Positions 1 to 6,259 of a stretch of 13,756 nucleotides of DNA are shown in pieces. Source of the stretch: Actinomycetota bacterium (GTDB lineage: Bacteria; Actinomycetota; Acidimicrobiia; Acidimicrobiales; Iamiaceae); the NCBI GenBank assembly GCA_017882935.1, contig JADGOP010000018.1, positions 1-13,756 on the forward strand, written 5' to 3'. A model generated the notes under the pieces. It saw only the letters and a program-made list of their open reading frames with translations. It had not been told where the DNA came from and made no database searches. The translations under genes and the position numbers were made by a program. The first letter of the stretch is position 1; each line of letters starts with the position of its first letter.

Positions 1-296
1 GGGCGACGGCGCCGGCGGCTCGGGGTGGCGGCCAGCGGCACTGCGCCGCCGGTGGCGGCCGGCGCGCCGGCCAGCCGCTCGAGGACGCGCACCTCGAAGC
101 CGGGCGGCGGTTCCTCGACGGGACCGGTGAGCAGGAGGTGGTCGACGACGCGGGTGAGGTCGCCCACGAGCGCGCGGCACGCGTCGCAGCGCTCGAGGTG
201 GGCCAGGGCGTCGGCCCGCGCCGGGCCGACCCTGAGGCCCAGGGCCAGCTCTGCAGCGTTCTCCTGCACCTGTTCGCACGTCCAGGCCGCGCTCAT
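1..296 (-). CDS. Anti-sigma factor, zf-HC2 zinc-finger domain (C-terminus beyond the window)
   Basis: This is the 5' part of a gene that leaves the window at its left edge; 98 codons are visible. The protein starts MSAAWTCEQV and contains HLERCDAC, with His33, Cys37 and Cys40 in the H-x3-C-x2-C arrangement of the zinc-binding anti-sigma (ZAS/zf-HC2) fold; Cys7 is a possible fourth ligand. The visible part ends in five arginines (residues 94-98), which would suit the cytoplasmic side of a membrane helix just outside the window, although that helix is not seen. Its ATG overlaps the TGA of the upstream sigma gene (ATGA, 296-293), so translation is probably coupled and the two proteins made together. 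The expected role, from the family and the pairing, is to sequester the cognate ECF sigma factor until a signal arrives. The signal cannot be told from here. Confidence 0.85.
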   Translation of the reverse strand, partial: MSAAWTCEQVQENAAELALGLRVGPARADALAHLERCDACRALVGDLTRVVDHLLLTGPVEEPPPGFEVRVLERLAGAPAATGGAVPLAATPSRRRRR

Positions 297-874
297 CGGA
301 ACGACTCCTCGTCGACCGCGAGCGCTTCGCGCAGGCGCATCAGCCCTTGGCGGATGCGGGTCTTCGCGGTACCGAGCGGGATGCCGTCGATCTCGCCGAC
401 CTCCTGCGCGGTGCGCCCGGCGTAGCTGGCCAGCACCACCGCCCGACGCTGGCCCTCGGGCAGGGTGGCGAGGGCGGCCACGACGCGGCGGGTGTCGGCC
501 GAGGCCATGGCCAGGTCGTCGGGCAGCCGGTCGTCGGACAGGAGCCGGGCCACGTGGCCGTCGAGGGGCTCCGTGGGTCGCACCCGACGGCTGCGGAGCA
601 GGTCGAGGGCCACGTTGCGGGTGATGGTGAGGATCCAGGGCGCCACGGCACCGCGGTAGGGGTCGTACGACGGGGCGTGGCGCCAGGCCCGCACGAAGGC
701 CTCCTGGGCCACGTCCTCGGCCAGCTGGACGTCGCCCACGATCGAGCGGGCGAGGCCGTACACGCGGGCCTGGAAGCGGCGCACGAGCACGGCCGCGGCA
801 TCGGCGTCGCCTGCGGCGACACCGGCCAACACCGCTTCATCCGACAGAGGCTGCACGACAGTCCTACGAGCCAC
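293..874 (-). CDS. ECF-family RNA polymerase sigma factor (sigma-70 regions 2 and 4)
   Basis: A 193-residue protein of normal ECF length. Region 2 lies at about residues 31-98, with DVAQEAFVRAW (54-64) and an aromatic-rich promoter-melting segment (PWILTITRNVALDLL). Region 4 lies at about 131-185, with LPEGQRRAVVL and the helix-turn-helix GIPLGTAKTRIRQGLMRLR. There is no region 1.1 or 3, which defines group 4 (ECF) factors. It should direct RNA polymerase to a small regulon and be held by the anti-sigma factor encoded immediately downstream (ATGA overlap). The GTG at 874 gives the longest reading but has no clear Shine-Dalgarno. A second in-frame GTG at 856 has AGGA five bases upstream and may be the true start, giving 187 residues. 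It lies 24 bp after the SDR stop, so co-transcription with the SDR gene is likely. I cannot assign the ECF subgroup from sequence alone. Confidence 0.93.
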   Translation of the reverse strand: MARRTVVQPLSDEAVLAGVAAGDADAAAVLVRRFQARVYGLARSIVGDVQLAEDVAQEAFVRAWRHAPSYDPYRGAVAPWILTITRNVALDLLRSRRVRPTEPLDGHVARLLSDDRLPDDLAMASADTRRVVAALATLPEGQRRAVVLASYAGRTAQEVGEIDGIPLGTAKTRIRQGLMRLREALAVDEESFR

Positions 875-898
875 GGTGACCGCGGGATTTTGCGGGGC

Positions 899-1642
899 TC
901 ATGACCCCAGCATCATGCCGCCGTCGACCACCAGCGTCGACCCCGTGATCCAGCTGGCGGCGTCGGAGCTGAGGAACAGCGCGGCGTTGGCGATGTCCTC
1001 GGGCTCACCCAGCCGTCGTGCGGGCACGTGGGCCGCAACCGCCTCCTCGTGGGCCTCCCACAGCGCCCGGGCCATGTCGGTCTTGACCAGCCCCGGGGCG
1101 ATGGCGTTCACCCGCACCGCCGGTGCCAGCTCCTTGGCGAGCGTGCGGGTGAGGTGCAGCAGCGCGGCCTTGGTGGCGTTGTAGATGCCCAGGCTGGGCT
1201 CCACCGTGAGGCCGCCGATCGAGGCGATGTTGAGCACCGATCCCCCGCCCTCGGCGAGGCCAGCCCGGCAGGCCTCCTGGGTCCACAGCAGCGGACCCTG
1301 GAAGTTGACCTCGACGGTCTTGGCCAGCCGCGGCACGTCGATGTCGAGCGTGGGCCCCTGGTAGGGGTTGGTGGCGGCGTTGTTGACCAGCACGTCGAGG
1401 CGGCCGAACCGGGCCACCGTGGCCGCCACGCAGGCCGCAGCCTCCTCGGGGTGCCCGGCGTGGGCCGCGAAGGTGGCGACGTCGCCGTCGATGCCGGCCG
1501 CCGCGGCGTCGAGCGCCTCCTGCTTGCGGCTGCTGAGCATCACCTGCGCGCCCGCCTCGGCGAACGCCCGGCCGATGGCCAGCCCGATGCCCCGCGACCC
1601 ACCGGTGATGAGCGCGACCTTGCCGTCCAGGCGGAGTTCCAT
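899..1642 (-). CDS. SDR-family NAD(P)-dependent oxidoreductase (FabG-like classical SDR)
   Basis: A 247-residue classical short-chain dehydrogenase/reductase. Visible are the dinucleotide-binding motif TGGSRGIG (13-20), the NNAA motif (87-90), the catalytic tetrad Asn113, Ser141, Tyr154 and Lys158 (YNATK), and the C-terminal [18 protein letters not shown] typical of FabG-like enzymes. All catalytic residues are present, so it should be an active soluble oxidoreductase acting on a carbonyl or hydroxyl substrate. The substrate cannot be deduced. The reading frame stays open far upstream, antisense to the neighbouring gene, but the family N-terminus ([11 protein letters not shown]) places the start at the ATG at 1642. 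A TAGCTT box ends eight bases before that ATG, suggesting a leaderless or near-leaderless transcript. It is followed 24 bp later by the ECF sigma gene, an unusual leading partner for a sigma/anti-sigma pair. Confidence 0.93.
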   Translation of the reverse strand: MELRLDGKVALITGGSRGIGLAIGRAFAEAGAQVMLSSRKQEALDAAAAGIDGDVATFAAHAGHPEEAAACVAATVARFGRLDVLVNNAATNPYQGPTLDIDVPRLAKTVEVNFQGPLLWTQEACRAGLAEGGGSVLNIASIGGLTVEPSLGIYNATKAALLHLTRTLAKELAPAVRVNAIAPGLVKTDMARALWEAHEEAVAAHVPARRLGEPEDIANAALFLSSDAASWITGSTLVVDGGMMLGS

Positions 1643-1650
1643 GCGCGTCG

Positions 1651-1656
1651 AAGCTA
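1651..1656 (-). promoter_or_regulatory. Candidate -10 box (TAGCTT) of the SDR/sigma/anti-sigma unit
   Basis: On the minus strand TAGCTT matches the actinobacterial TAnnnT -10 pattern and ends eight bases before the SDR start codon. A transcript from it would begin at or within about two bases of the ATG. No Shine-Dalgarno is seen, which fits leaderless translation. No convincing -35 is visible. This is inference from spacing only. Confidence 0.35.
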
Positions 1657-1684
1657 CGCCCGTGGGCCCGGCGACGCGTGCCTC

Positions 1685-1690
1685 TACGTT
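1685..1690 (+). promoter_or_regulatory. Candidate -10 box (TACGTT) of a leaderless transcript for the thioredoxin-domain gene
   Basis: TACGTT fits TAnnnT and is followed by exactly six bases (GGTCGC) and then the ATG at 1697. The A of the start codon would therefore be +1, the classic leaderless geometry of actinobacteria. There is no Shine-Dalgarno. It is divergent from the SDR promoter within the same 54-bp gap. No clear -35 is visible. Confidence 0.45.
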
Positions 1691-1696
1691 GGTCGC

Positions 1697-3697
1697 ATGC
1701 CCAACCGCCTCGCCGCCGAGACGAGCCCCTACCTGCGCCAGCACGCCGACAACCCGGTCGACTGGTACCCGTGGGGCGAGGAGGCGTTCGCCGCGGCCCG
1801 AGAGCGGGATCGTCCCCTCCTGGTGTCCATCGGCTACTCCGCCTGCCACTGGTGCCACGTCATGGCGCACGAGTCGTTCGAGGACCCGGCCACGGCAGCG
1901 GTCATGAACGACCTGTTCGTCAACGTCAAGGTCGACCGCGAGGAGCGGCCCGACGTCGACGCCGTCTACATGGAGGCCACCCAGGCCATGACCGGCTCCG
2001 GCGGCTGGCCCATGACGGTGTTCGCCACCCCCGACGGGCGCCCCTTCTTCTGCGGCACCTACTTCCCGCCGCGCTCGGTGCCGGGCAGGCGGGGCTTCAC
2101 CGACCTCTGCCGGGCCGTCGACCAGGCCTGGCGCGAGCAGCGCGACGACCTCCTCGAGCAGGCCAGCCACGTCACCGAGGCGCTCGGGTCCACCCACGCC
2201 ACCGCAGGCGAGGCACCCGACGCCGGGGTGGTCACCAACGCGGTCGAGAACCTGCTGGCCCTCCACGATCCCGAGTGGGGTGGCTTCGGCTCGGCGCCCA
2301 AGTTCCCGCAGGCCATGGCCATCGACGTGCTGCTGCGCCACCACGCGGGCGCCGGGAGCGCCGCCGCCCTCCACGCCGCCGTCACCACCCTCGACGCCAT
2401 GGCCGCCGGCGGCATCTACGACCACCTCGGCGGCGGCTTCTCGCGCTACTCCGTCGACCCGGTGTGGCTGGTGCCCCACTTCGAGAAGATGCTCTACGAC
2501 CAGGCGCTGCTGCTGCGCCCCTACTTGCACGCCTGGCAGCTCACGGGCGAGGCCCGGCACCTCCAGGTCGTCGAGGAGACGGTCGGCTACCTGCAGCGCG
2601 ACCTGCGCCGGCCCGGGGGCGCCTACGCCTCCGCCGAGGACGCCGACAGCGAGGGCGAGGAGGGCCGCTTCTACCTCTGGACGCCGGCCCAGATCAGCGA
2701 GGTGCTCGCCGACGACCCCGACCTGGCCGCCGCCGCCATCGGCTGGTGGAACGTCACCGAGGCGGGCAACTTCGAGGCCCGCACCATCCTCAACCGCATG
2801 CACCACCGCGGCGACCTCGTCCGTCCCGAGCACATCGAGGCCGCCCGCCGGCAGCTCCTCGATGCCCGTGCCCGCCGCGTGCGTCCCGGCCTCGACGACA
2901 AGGTGCTGACCGAGTGGAACGCCCTGCTCGTCGCCAGCCTGGCCGAAGCCGGCGCCGCCGCGGACCGGCCCGAGTGGATCGAGGCCGCGGTCACCACCGC
3001 CACCTTCCTGCTCGGGCACCTGCGCGACGAGCAGGGACGCTGGCTGCGGTCCTGGCAGGCCGACAGCGGCGCCCGGCACCTGGCCTTCGCCGCCGACCAC
3101 GCGGCGCTCGTCGACGCCTTCACCCGGCTCGCCGAGGCCACGGGCGAGGCGCGCTGGATCGCCGAGGCACGGGCCACGGCCGACGCGCTGCTCGACCGCT
3201 TCGAGGACCCCGCCGACGGCGGCGTCTTCACCACCGCCCACGACGGCGAGCAGCTCATCACCCGGCCCAAGGACCTGCAGGACAACCCCATCCCCTCGGC
3301 CAACAGCGCGGCTGCGGTGGCCCTGCTCCGACTCGGGGCGCTGACCGGCGCCGGGCGCTACACCACCGCCGCAGCGCGGATCCTGGCGCTCACCGGACGC
3401 TTCGCCGGGCAGTACCCCACCGGCTTCGGGCACCTCCTGGCCGCCGTCGACCTCGACACCACCGGCATCACCGAGGTGGTCGTGGCGGGCGCGGCACCGG
3501 AGCTGCTCGCCACCGTCCGCGCCGCCTGGCGACCGGGCGCGGTCGTGGCCTGGGGCGAGCCGTTCGCGTCACCCTTGTGGGAGGGCCGCGAGCCCACCCC
3601 CGACGCCCCCGCCCGGGCCTACGTCTGCCGCGACTTCACCTGCGACCTGCCCACGGCCGACCCCGCCCAGCTCGCCGCCCAGCTCGCCCCCGGCTGA
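1697..3697 (+). CDS. Thioredoxin-domain protein of the YyaL/SSP411 (DUF255) family
   Basis: A 666-residue protein, close to the usual length for the family (Bacillus YyaL, human SPATA20/SSP411). The N-terminal thioredoxin-like domain (about 1-165) has the CxxC motif in SACHWCHVM (Cys50, Cys53), followed by [20 protein letters not shown] (102-121). The remainder resembles an alpha/alpha-toroid of the six-hairpin glycosidase type, with family signatures [10 protein letters not shown] (195-204), [14 protein letters not shown] (238-251), [13 protein letters not shown] (260-272), [17 protein letters not shown] (312-328), [10 protein letters not shown] (402-411) and the terminal CRDFTC (644-649). 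It has no signal peptide, so it is presumably cytoplasmic. The biochemical role of the family is not established; a redox or sugar-epimerase-like activity has been proposed. The start is the ATG that opens [17 protein letters not shown], the conserved N-terminus, although the frame is open further upstream. It is a lone plus-strand gene ending at a strong palindrome. Confidence 0.93.
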   Translation: MPNRLAAETSPYLRQHADNPVDWYPWGEEAFAAARERDRPLLVSIGYSACHWCHVMAHESFEDPATAAVMNDLFVNVKVDREERPDVDAVYMEATQAMTGSGGWPMTVFATPDGRPFFCGTYFPPRSVPGRRGFTDLCRAVDQAWREQRDDLLEQASHVTEALGSTHATAGEAPDAGVVTNAVENLLALHDPEWGGFGSAPKFPQAMAIDVLLRHHAGAGSAAALHAAVTTLDAMAAGGIYDHLGGGFSRYSVDPVWLVPHFEKMLYDQALLLRPYLHAWQLTGEARHLQVVEETVGYLQRDLRRPGGAYASAEDADSEGEEGRFYLWTPAQISEVLADDPDLAAAAIGWWNVTEAGNFEARTILNRMHHRGDLVRPEHIEAARRQLLDARARRVRPGLDDKVLTEWNALLVASLAEAGAAADRPEWIEAAVTTATFLLGHLRDEQGRWLRSWQADSGARHLAFAADHAALVDAFTRLAEATGEARWIAEARATADALLDRFEDPADGGVFTTAHDGEQLITRPKDLQDNPIPSANSAAAVALLRLGALTGAGRYTTAAARILALTGRFAGQYPTGFGHLLAAVDLDTTGITEVVVAGAAPELLATVRAAWRPGAVVAWGEPFASPLWEGREPTPDAPARAYVCRDFTCDLPTADPAQLAAQLAPG

Positions 3698-3732
3698 CCC
3701 ACACCTCCGCGCCCCTCCTCCTCCCGCGTTTC

Positions 3733-3771
3733 GGGGACGGATAGGTGGCCCTGCGCCACTTATCCGTCCCC
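3733..3771. terminator. 17-bp-stem palindrome between convergent genes: bidirectional terminator or REP-like element
   Basis: The left arm ggggacggataggtggc (3733-3749) pairs with the right arm gccacttatccgtcccc (3755-3771) across a five-base loop. The only deviation is one G-U wobble. It lies 35 bp after the thioredoxin-domain gene and 13 bp beyond the stop of the convergent oxidoreductase gene, the right place for a two-way terminator. It lacks a T-tract on either side. An arm this long, with a GGGGACGG...CCGTCCCC edge, also resembles dispersed palindromes mobilised by REP-associated Y1 transposases (RAYT). No second copy was noticed in the window. Confidence 0.6.
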
Positions 3772-3784
3772 AGAAGTCGGTGGG

Positions 3785-4816
3785 TCACTCGTCCTTGGCG
3801 ACCTCGATCAGGATCTTGCCGACGTTCTCGCCGGTGAACATGGCGTTGAGGGCCTCGGGGGCGTGCCGCAGCCCGTGGAACCAGTGGATGCGGTAGTGGA
3901 GCTTGCCTTCGTCGACCCAGGCCTTGAGCTGCTCGGTGGCCTCGCCGAAGCGGTCCCACCAGTCGAGGGAGATGAAGCCCTGCATCTTGCCGCGGCGCGA
4001 GATGAGGTTGAGGTAGTTCGACGGCCCCGGCGGGCGGCCCGCCTCGTTGTAGACCGAGATGGCCCCGCACAGGGCCACCCGACCGTGCTGGGCCAGGGCG
4101 CCGAGCACGGCGTCGAGGATGTCGCCCCCCACGTTGTCGAAGTAGACGTCGACGCGCTTGGGGCACAGCTCGCGCAGGCGGGCCGGCAGGTCCTCGGTGC
4201 GGTAGTTGATGCACGCGTCGGCACCGAGCTCGTCGACCACCCAGGCGCACTTCTCGTCGGTGCCCGCGATGCCCACCACGTGGCACCCCAGGATCTTGGC
4301 GATCTGCACGACGGCCGACCCGGTCGCGCCGCCTGCGGCCGACACCACCACGGTCTCACCCGCCTTGGCTTCGCCGACCTCGGTGAGCCCGAAGTAGGCG
4401 GTGAGCCCGGTGGCCCCGAGCACGCTGAGCATGGCCGCCGGGTCGCCCTCGGTGCCGATCGGCGTCGACAGGCCGTCGTCGCGGGCGAGCGAGTACTCCT
4501 GCCAGCCGGGCAGGCCGTACACCAGGCCGCCGACGGGGAACTTGGGGCTGCGTGAGGCCACCGTGCGGCCGACGCCGCTGCAGCGCACGACCTCGCCGAT
4601 CTCCACCGCGGGGAGGTAGCCCTCGCCCTTGTTGAGCCAGGTCCGCACCGTGGCGTCGATGCCCAGGCAGAGCGTGCGCACCACGGCCTCCCCGTCGGCC
4701 GGTTCCGGGACCGCCCCTTCGACGAGGTCGAAGTCGTCGCGCGACACGAGCCCCTCGGGTCGCCGCGCCAGCACGATCTGACGGTTGGTGAGCGCGGACA
4801 GGTCGACGTCGGTCAT
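3785..4816 (-). CDS. NADP-dependent zinc-independent medium-chain oxidoreductase (2-alkenal/prostaglandin reductase-like, CurA/YncB type)
   Basis: A 343-residue medium-chain dehydrogenase/reductase without the catalytic-zinc ligands. The Rossmann motif is SAAGGATGSAVVQIAKILG (149-167), followed by YFDNVGGDILDAVL (225-238) and GRVALCGAISVYN (245-257), signatures of the leukotriene-B4 dehydrogenase/prostaglandin reductase/YncB branch. The N-terminal RQIVLARRPEG and the segment LCLGIDATVRTWL match the substrate-binding half. It probably reduces the activated double bond of alpha,beta-unsaturated carbonyls with NADPH in the cytoplasm, a detoxifying or catabolic role; the true substrate is unknown. 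The ATG at 4816 fits the family N-terminus, and a TACCTT -10 box lies six bases before it. It follows the nitroreductase gene by 33 bp on the same strand, so read-through is possible besides its own promoter. Confidence 0.92.
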   Translation of the reverse strand: MTDVDLSALTNRQIVLARRPEGLVSRDDFDLVEGAVPEPADGEAVVRTLCLGIDATVRTWLNKGEGYLPAVEIGEVVRCSGVGRTVASRSPKFPVGGLVYGLPGWQEYSLARDDGLSTPIGTEGDPAAMLSVLGATGLTAYFGLTEVGEAKAGETVVVSAAGGATGSAVVQIAKILGCHVVGIAGTDEKCAWVVDELGADACINYRTEDLPARLRELCPKRVDVYFDNVGGDILDAVLGALAQHGRVALCGAISVYNEAGRPPGPSNYLNLISRRGKMQGFISLDWWDRFGEATEQLKAWVDEGKLHYRIHWFHGLRHAPEALNAMFTGENVGKILIEVAKDE

Positions 4817-4822
4817 GGACGG

Positions 4823-4828
4823 AAGGTA
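4823..4828 (-). promoter_or_regulatory. Candidate -10 box (TACCTT) of a leaderless transcript for the NADP-dependent oxidoreductase
   Basis: On the minus strand TACCTT is followed by six bases (CCGTCC) and the ATG at 4816, the same geometry as the box before the gene at 1697. No Shine-Dalgarno is present. This would give the oxidoreductase its own promoter even though only 33 bp separate it from the nitroreductase gene upstream. No -35 is evident. Confidence 0.42.
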
Positions 4829-4849
4829 GCGCCCGGCACCACCCCGGGG

Positions 4850-5449
4850 TCACCAACCACCGCGATGCACGACCTCGTCGAGGGGGCGCCGGGCCCGACC
4901 GGCCGAGCGGCCCGGCTCGTCGGGGAGCGCGTGACCCAGGGCCACCGTGCCGACGGCCCGCCAGCCCTCGGGCACCCCGAGGGCGTGGAGCACTGCGGCC
5001 TCGTGGTCGAACAGGCCGAAGAAGCAGGCGCCCAGCCCGGCATCGACGGCGCCGAGCAGCAGGGTCTGCACCGCCATGCCCGCGTCGACGTGCCAGTACG
5101 GCACCGGCCAGGCCCCGGCATCGTCGCCCAGGCCGCTGGCCACCTTGTCGGGCTCGGCGTAGCGGTCGACGTAGGCCGCCGGCGACGTGAGCACCACCAC
5201 CAGCGCGGGTGCGGCGAGGAGGCCCGGCCAGCGAAACCCCTCGCGTCGCTCGGGCGGCAGCGTCAGGTCCCAGTAGCGGGCCGTCTGCGCGGGCCCTTCG
5301 AGGACCACGAAGGCCGTGCCCTGGGCGTTGCCGGCCGACGGGGCGCGGCGCGCTTGGTCGAGCAGGGCATCGACGGCCGCGGACGGCACCGGGCGCGCGT
5401 CGAAGTTGCGCTGCATCCGCCGGCGGCGGACGACGTCGCTCAGGTCCAA
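4850..5449 (-). CDS. Nitroreductase-family flavoprotein, probable TTG start
   Basis: A protein of about 199 residues with the nitroreductase fold. It shows the N-terminal VVRRRRMQRNFDARPVP (6-22), where the arginines normally contact FMN phosphate, RRAPSAGNAQG (34-44), the central VDAGMAVQTLLLGAVDAGLG (121-140), LGVPEGWRAVGTVALGHALP (157-176) and the terminal RRPLDEVVHRGGW (187-199). Such enzymes are usually FMN-dependent homodimers that reduce nitroaromatics, quinones or other acceptors with NAD(P)H. The substrate here is unknown. There is no ATG or GTG at the right place. The in-frame TTG at 5449 gives the expected DLSDVVRRRRM beginning, while the first ATG (5416) would cut into the flavin-binding arginines. 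The open frame upstream overlaps the preceding gene and is not coding. It lies 16 bp after the stop of the GNAT-like gene, so the two are probably co-transcribed. Confidence 0.88.
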   Translation of the reverse strand: MDLSDVVRRRRMQRNFDARPVPSAAVDALLDQARRAPSAGNAQGTAFVVLEGPAQTARYWDLTLPPERREGFRWPGLLAAPALVVVLTSPAAYVDRYAEPDKVASGLGDDAGAWPVPYWHVDAGMAVQTLLLGAVDAGLGACFFGLFDHEAAVLHALGVPEGWRAVGTVALGHALPDEPGRSAGRARRPLDEVVHRGGW

Positions 5450-5465
5450 CGAGTGGGGGTGGGGC

Positions 5466-6137
5466 TCAGTTGCCGAGCTTGACGAGGTCGTCGGCGAGTG
5501 CCCAGCCGAACGCCACGAGCACGCTGCCCGAGTCGGCGTCGACGTCGGCGAAGAGGACGTGGAGCGCCCCGTCGACCTTCTCGGGCTTGATCGCGTCGTG
5601 CGAGAACAGCGCGGGCGGCTTCTCGTCGGCGCGGGCCACGAAGCTGTGCTCGTCGTAGGCGGCGCTGTCGATGCCGAAGCGCTTGGCGAGGCGTCGGCCC
5701 CAGGCACGCTCCTCGCCGGTGGCGACGTACTCGGGGCGCGGCACGATGTCGGTGAGCGCCCGGAAGGCCTCGAACCCGGCCGGCGTGGCGAAGCGCGTGC
5801 CGATGAGCACGTCTTCGTCGGGGAAGGCGAGCACGGCCCGGCGCAGCTGCTCGGTGATCATGCCGCGCAGCACGGTGTCGCGCTTGGCGGTGCGCTTCAC
5901 CGAGGCGACCCCGATGATGACGCTGGGGGTGCCCCCGATGCGCTCGAGCGTGCTGAACGAGAAGCCCTTGAGCTTGCCGTTCTCACGCGCGAGGGTGACG
6001 AGCACCCATGCCTCGGCCTGCTTCGACAGCAGACCCACCTCGTAGCGGTGTGGCCCTTCGGCACACATGTCCGCCATCTCGGCCAGCTCGGCATCGCCCA
6101 GCGCGGTGCAGTCCTTGGTCTCGACGTCGGTCGCCAT
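5466..6137 (-). CDS. Hypothetical protein with a GNAT-like (acetyltransferase-fold) pattern
   Basis: A 223-residue protein I do not recognise as a named family. It is soluble, with no signal peptide or membrane segment. Residues about 45-125 show a strand/strand/helix order reminiscent of GNAT enzymes: AWVLVTLARENGKLKGFSFS, VIIGVASVKR, a helix RGMITEQLRRAVL, then VLIGTRFATPAGFEAFRAL. The canonical acetyl-CoA loop (R/Q-x-x-G-x-G/A) is not evident, so it may be a degenerate or divergent member. The C-terminal third includes FADVDADSGSVLVAFGWALADD. The ATG at 6137 is preceded by a weak GAGG six bases upstream. It is followed 16 bp later by the nitroreductase gene, and an imperfect palindrome lies about 30 bp before its start. 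Real coding is supported by sensible composition and operon spacing; function is unknown. Confidence 0.8.
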   Translation of the reverse strand: MATDVETKDCTALGDAELAEMADMCAEGPHRYEVGLLSKQAEAWVLVTLARENGKLKGFSFSTLERIGGTPSVIIGVASVKRTAKRDTVLRGMITEQLRRAVLAFPDEDVLIGTRFATPAGFEAFRALTDIVPRPEYVATGEERAWGRRLAKRFGIDSAAYDEHSFVARADEKPPALFSHDAIKPEKVDGALHVLFADVDADSGSVLVAFGWALADDLVKLGN

Positions 6138-6167
6138 ATGCAGCCTCGACCCCCCGTACGGATGAAT

Positions 6168-6193
6168 GGAACCCCTCTAGTCCACTAGGTTCC
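6168..6193. promoter_or_regulatory. Imperfect palindrome upstream of the GNAT-like gene
   Basis: GGAAC and CTAGT (6168-6172, 6177-6181) pair with ACTAG and GTTCC (6184-6193) around a two-base centre, with a four-base bulge (ccct) on one side only. It starts about 30 bp before the ATG at 6137, in the 122-bp gap between dnaE and the GNAT-like gene. This position suits an operator or a leader hairpin. No recognised regulator consensus is matched. Confidence 0.3.
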
Positions 6194-6214
6194 GCCGTTC
6201 GGTGCAACTTGGCT

Positions 6215-6237
6215 GGTCAGGGGTCTGCGCCCCGACC
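6215..6237 (-). terminator. Candidate hairpin terminator after dnaE
   Basis: On the plus strand GGTC-a-GGGG (6215-6223) pairs with CCCCGACC (6230-6237) around TCTGCG, an eight-base-pair stem with one bulged A. It begins 22 bp after the dnaE stop on the minus strand. There is no T-tract after it, as is common for high-GC actinobacteria, so termination is plausible but not proven. Confidence 0.4.
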
Positions 6238-6259
6238 GGTCCAGGCCAGGTCCGAACGG

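Noticed and set aside
1643-3433. Upstream minus-strand continuation of the SDR reading frame (nearly 600 extra residues)
   Set aside because: It is antisense to the thioredoxin-domain gene, is low-complexity G/A/V/E/R-rich sequence, and the family N-terminus begins at 1642.
5450-5707. N-terminal extension of the nitroreductase frame over the preceding gene
   Set aside because: Ser/Thr/Arg/Pro-rich out-of-frame reading of the GNAT-like gene; it does not resemble any nitroreductase N-terminus.
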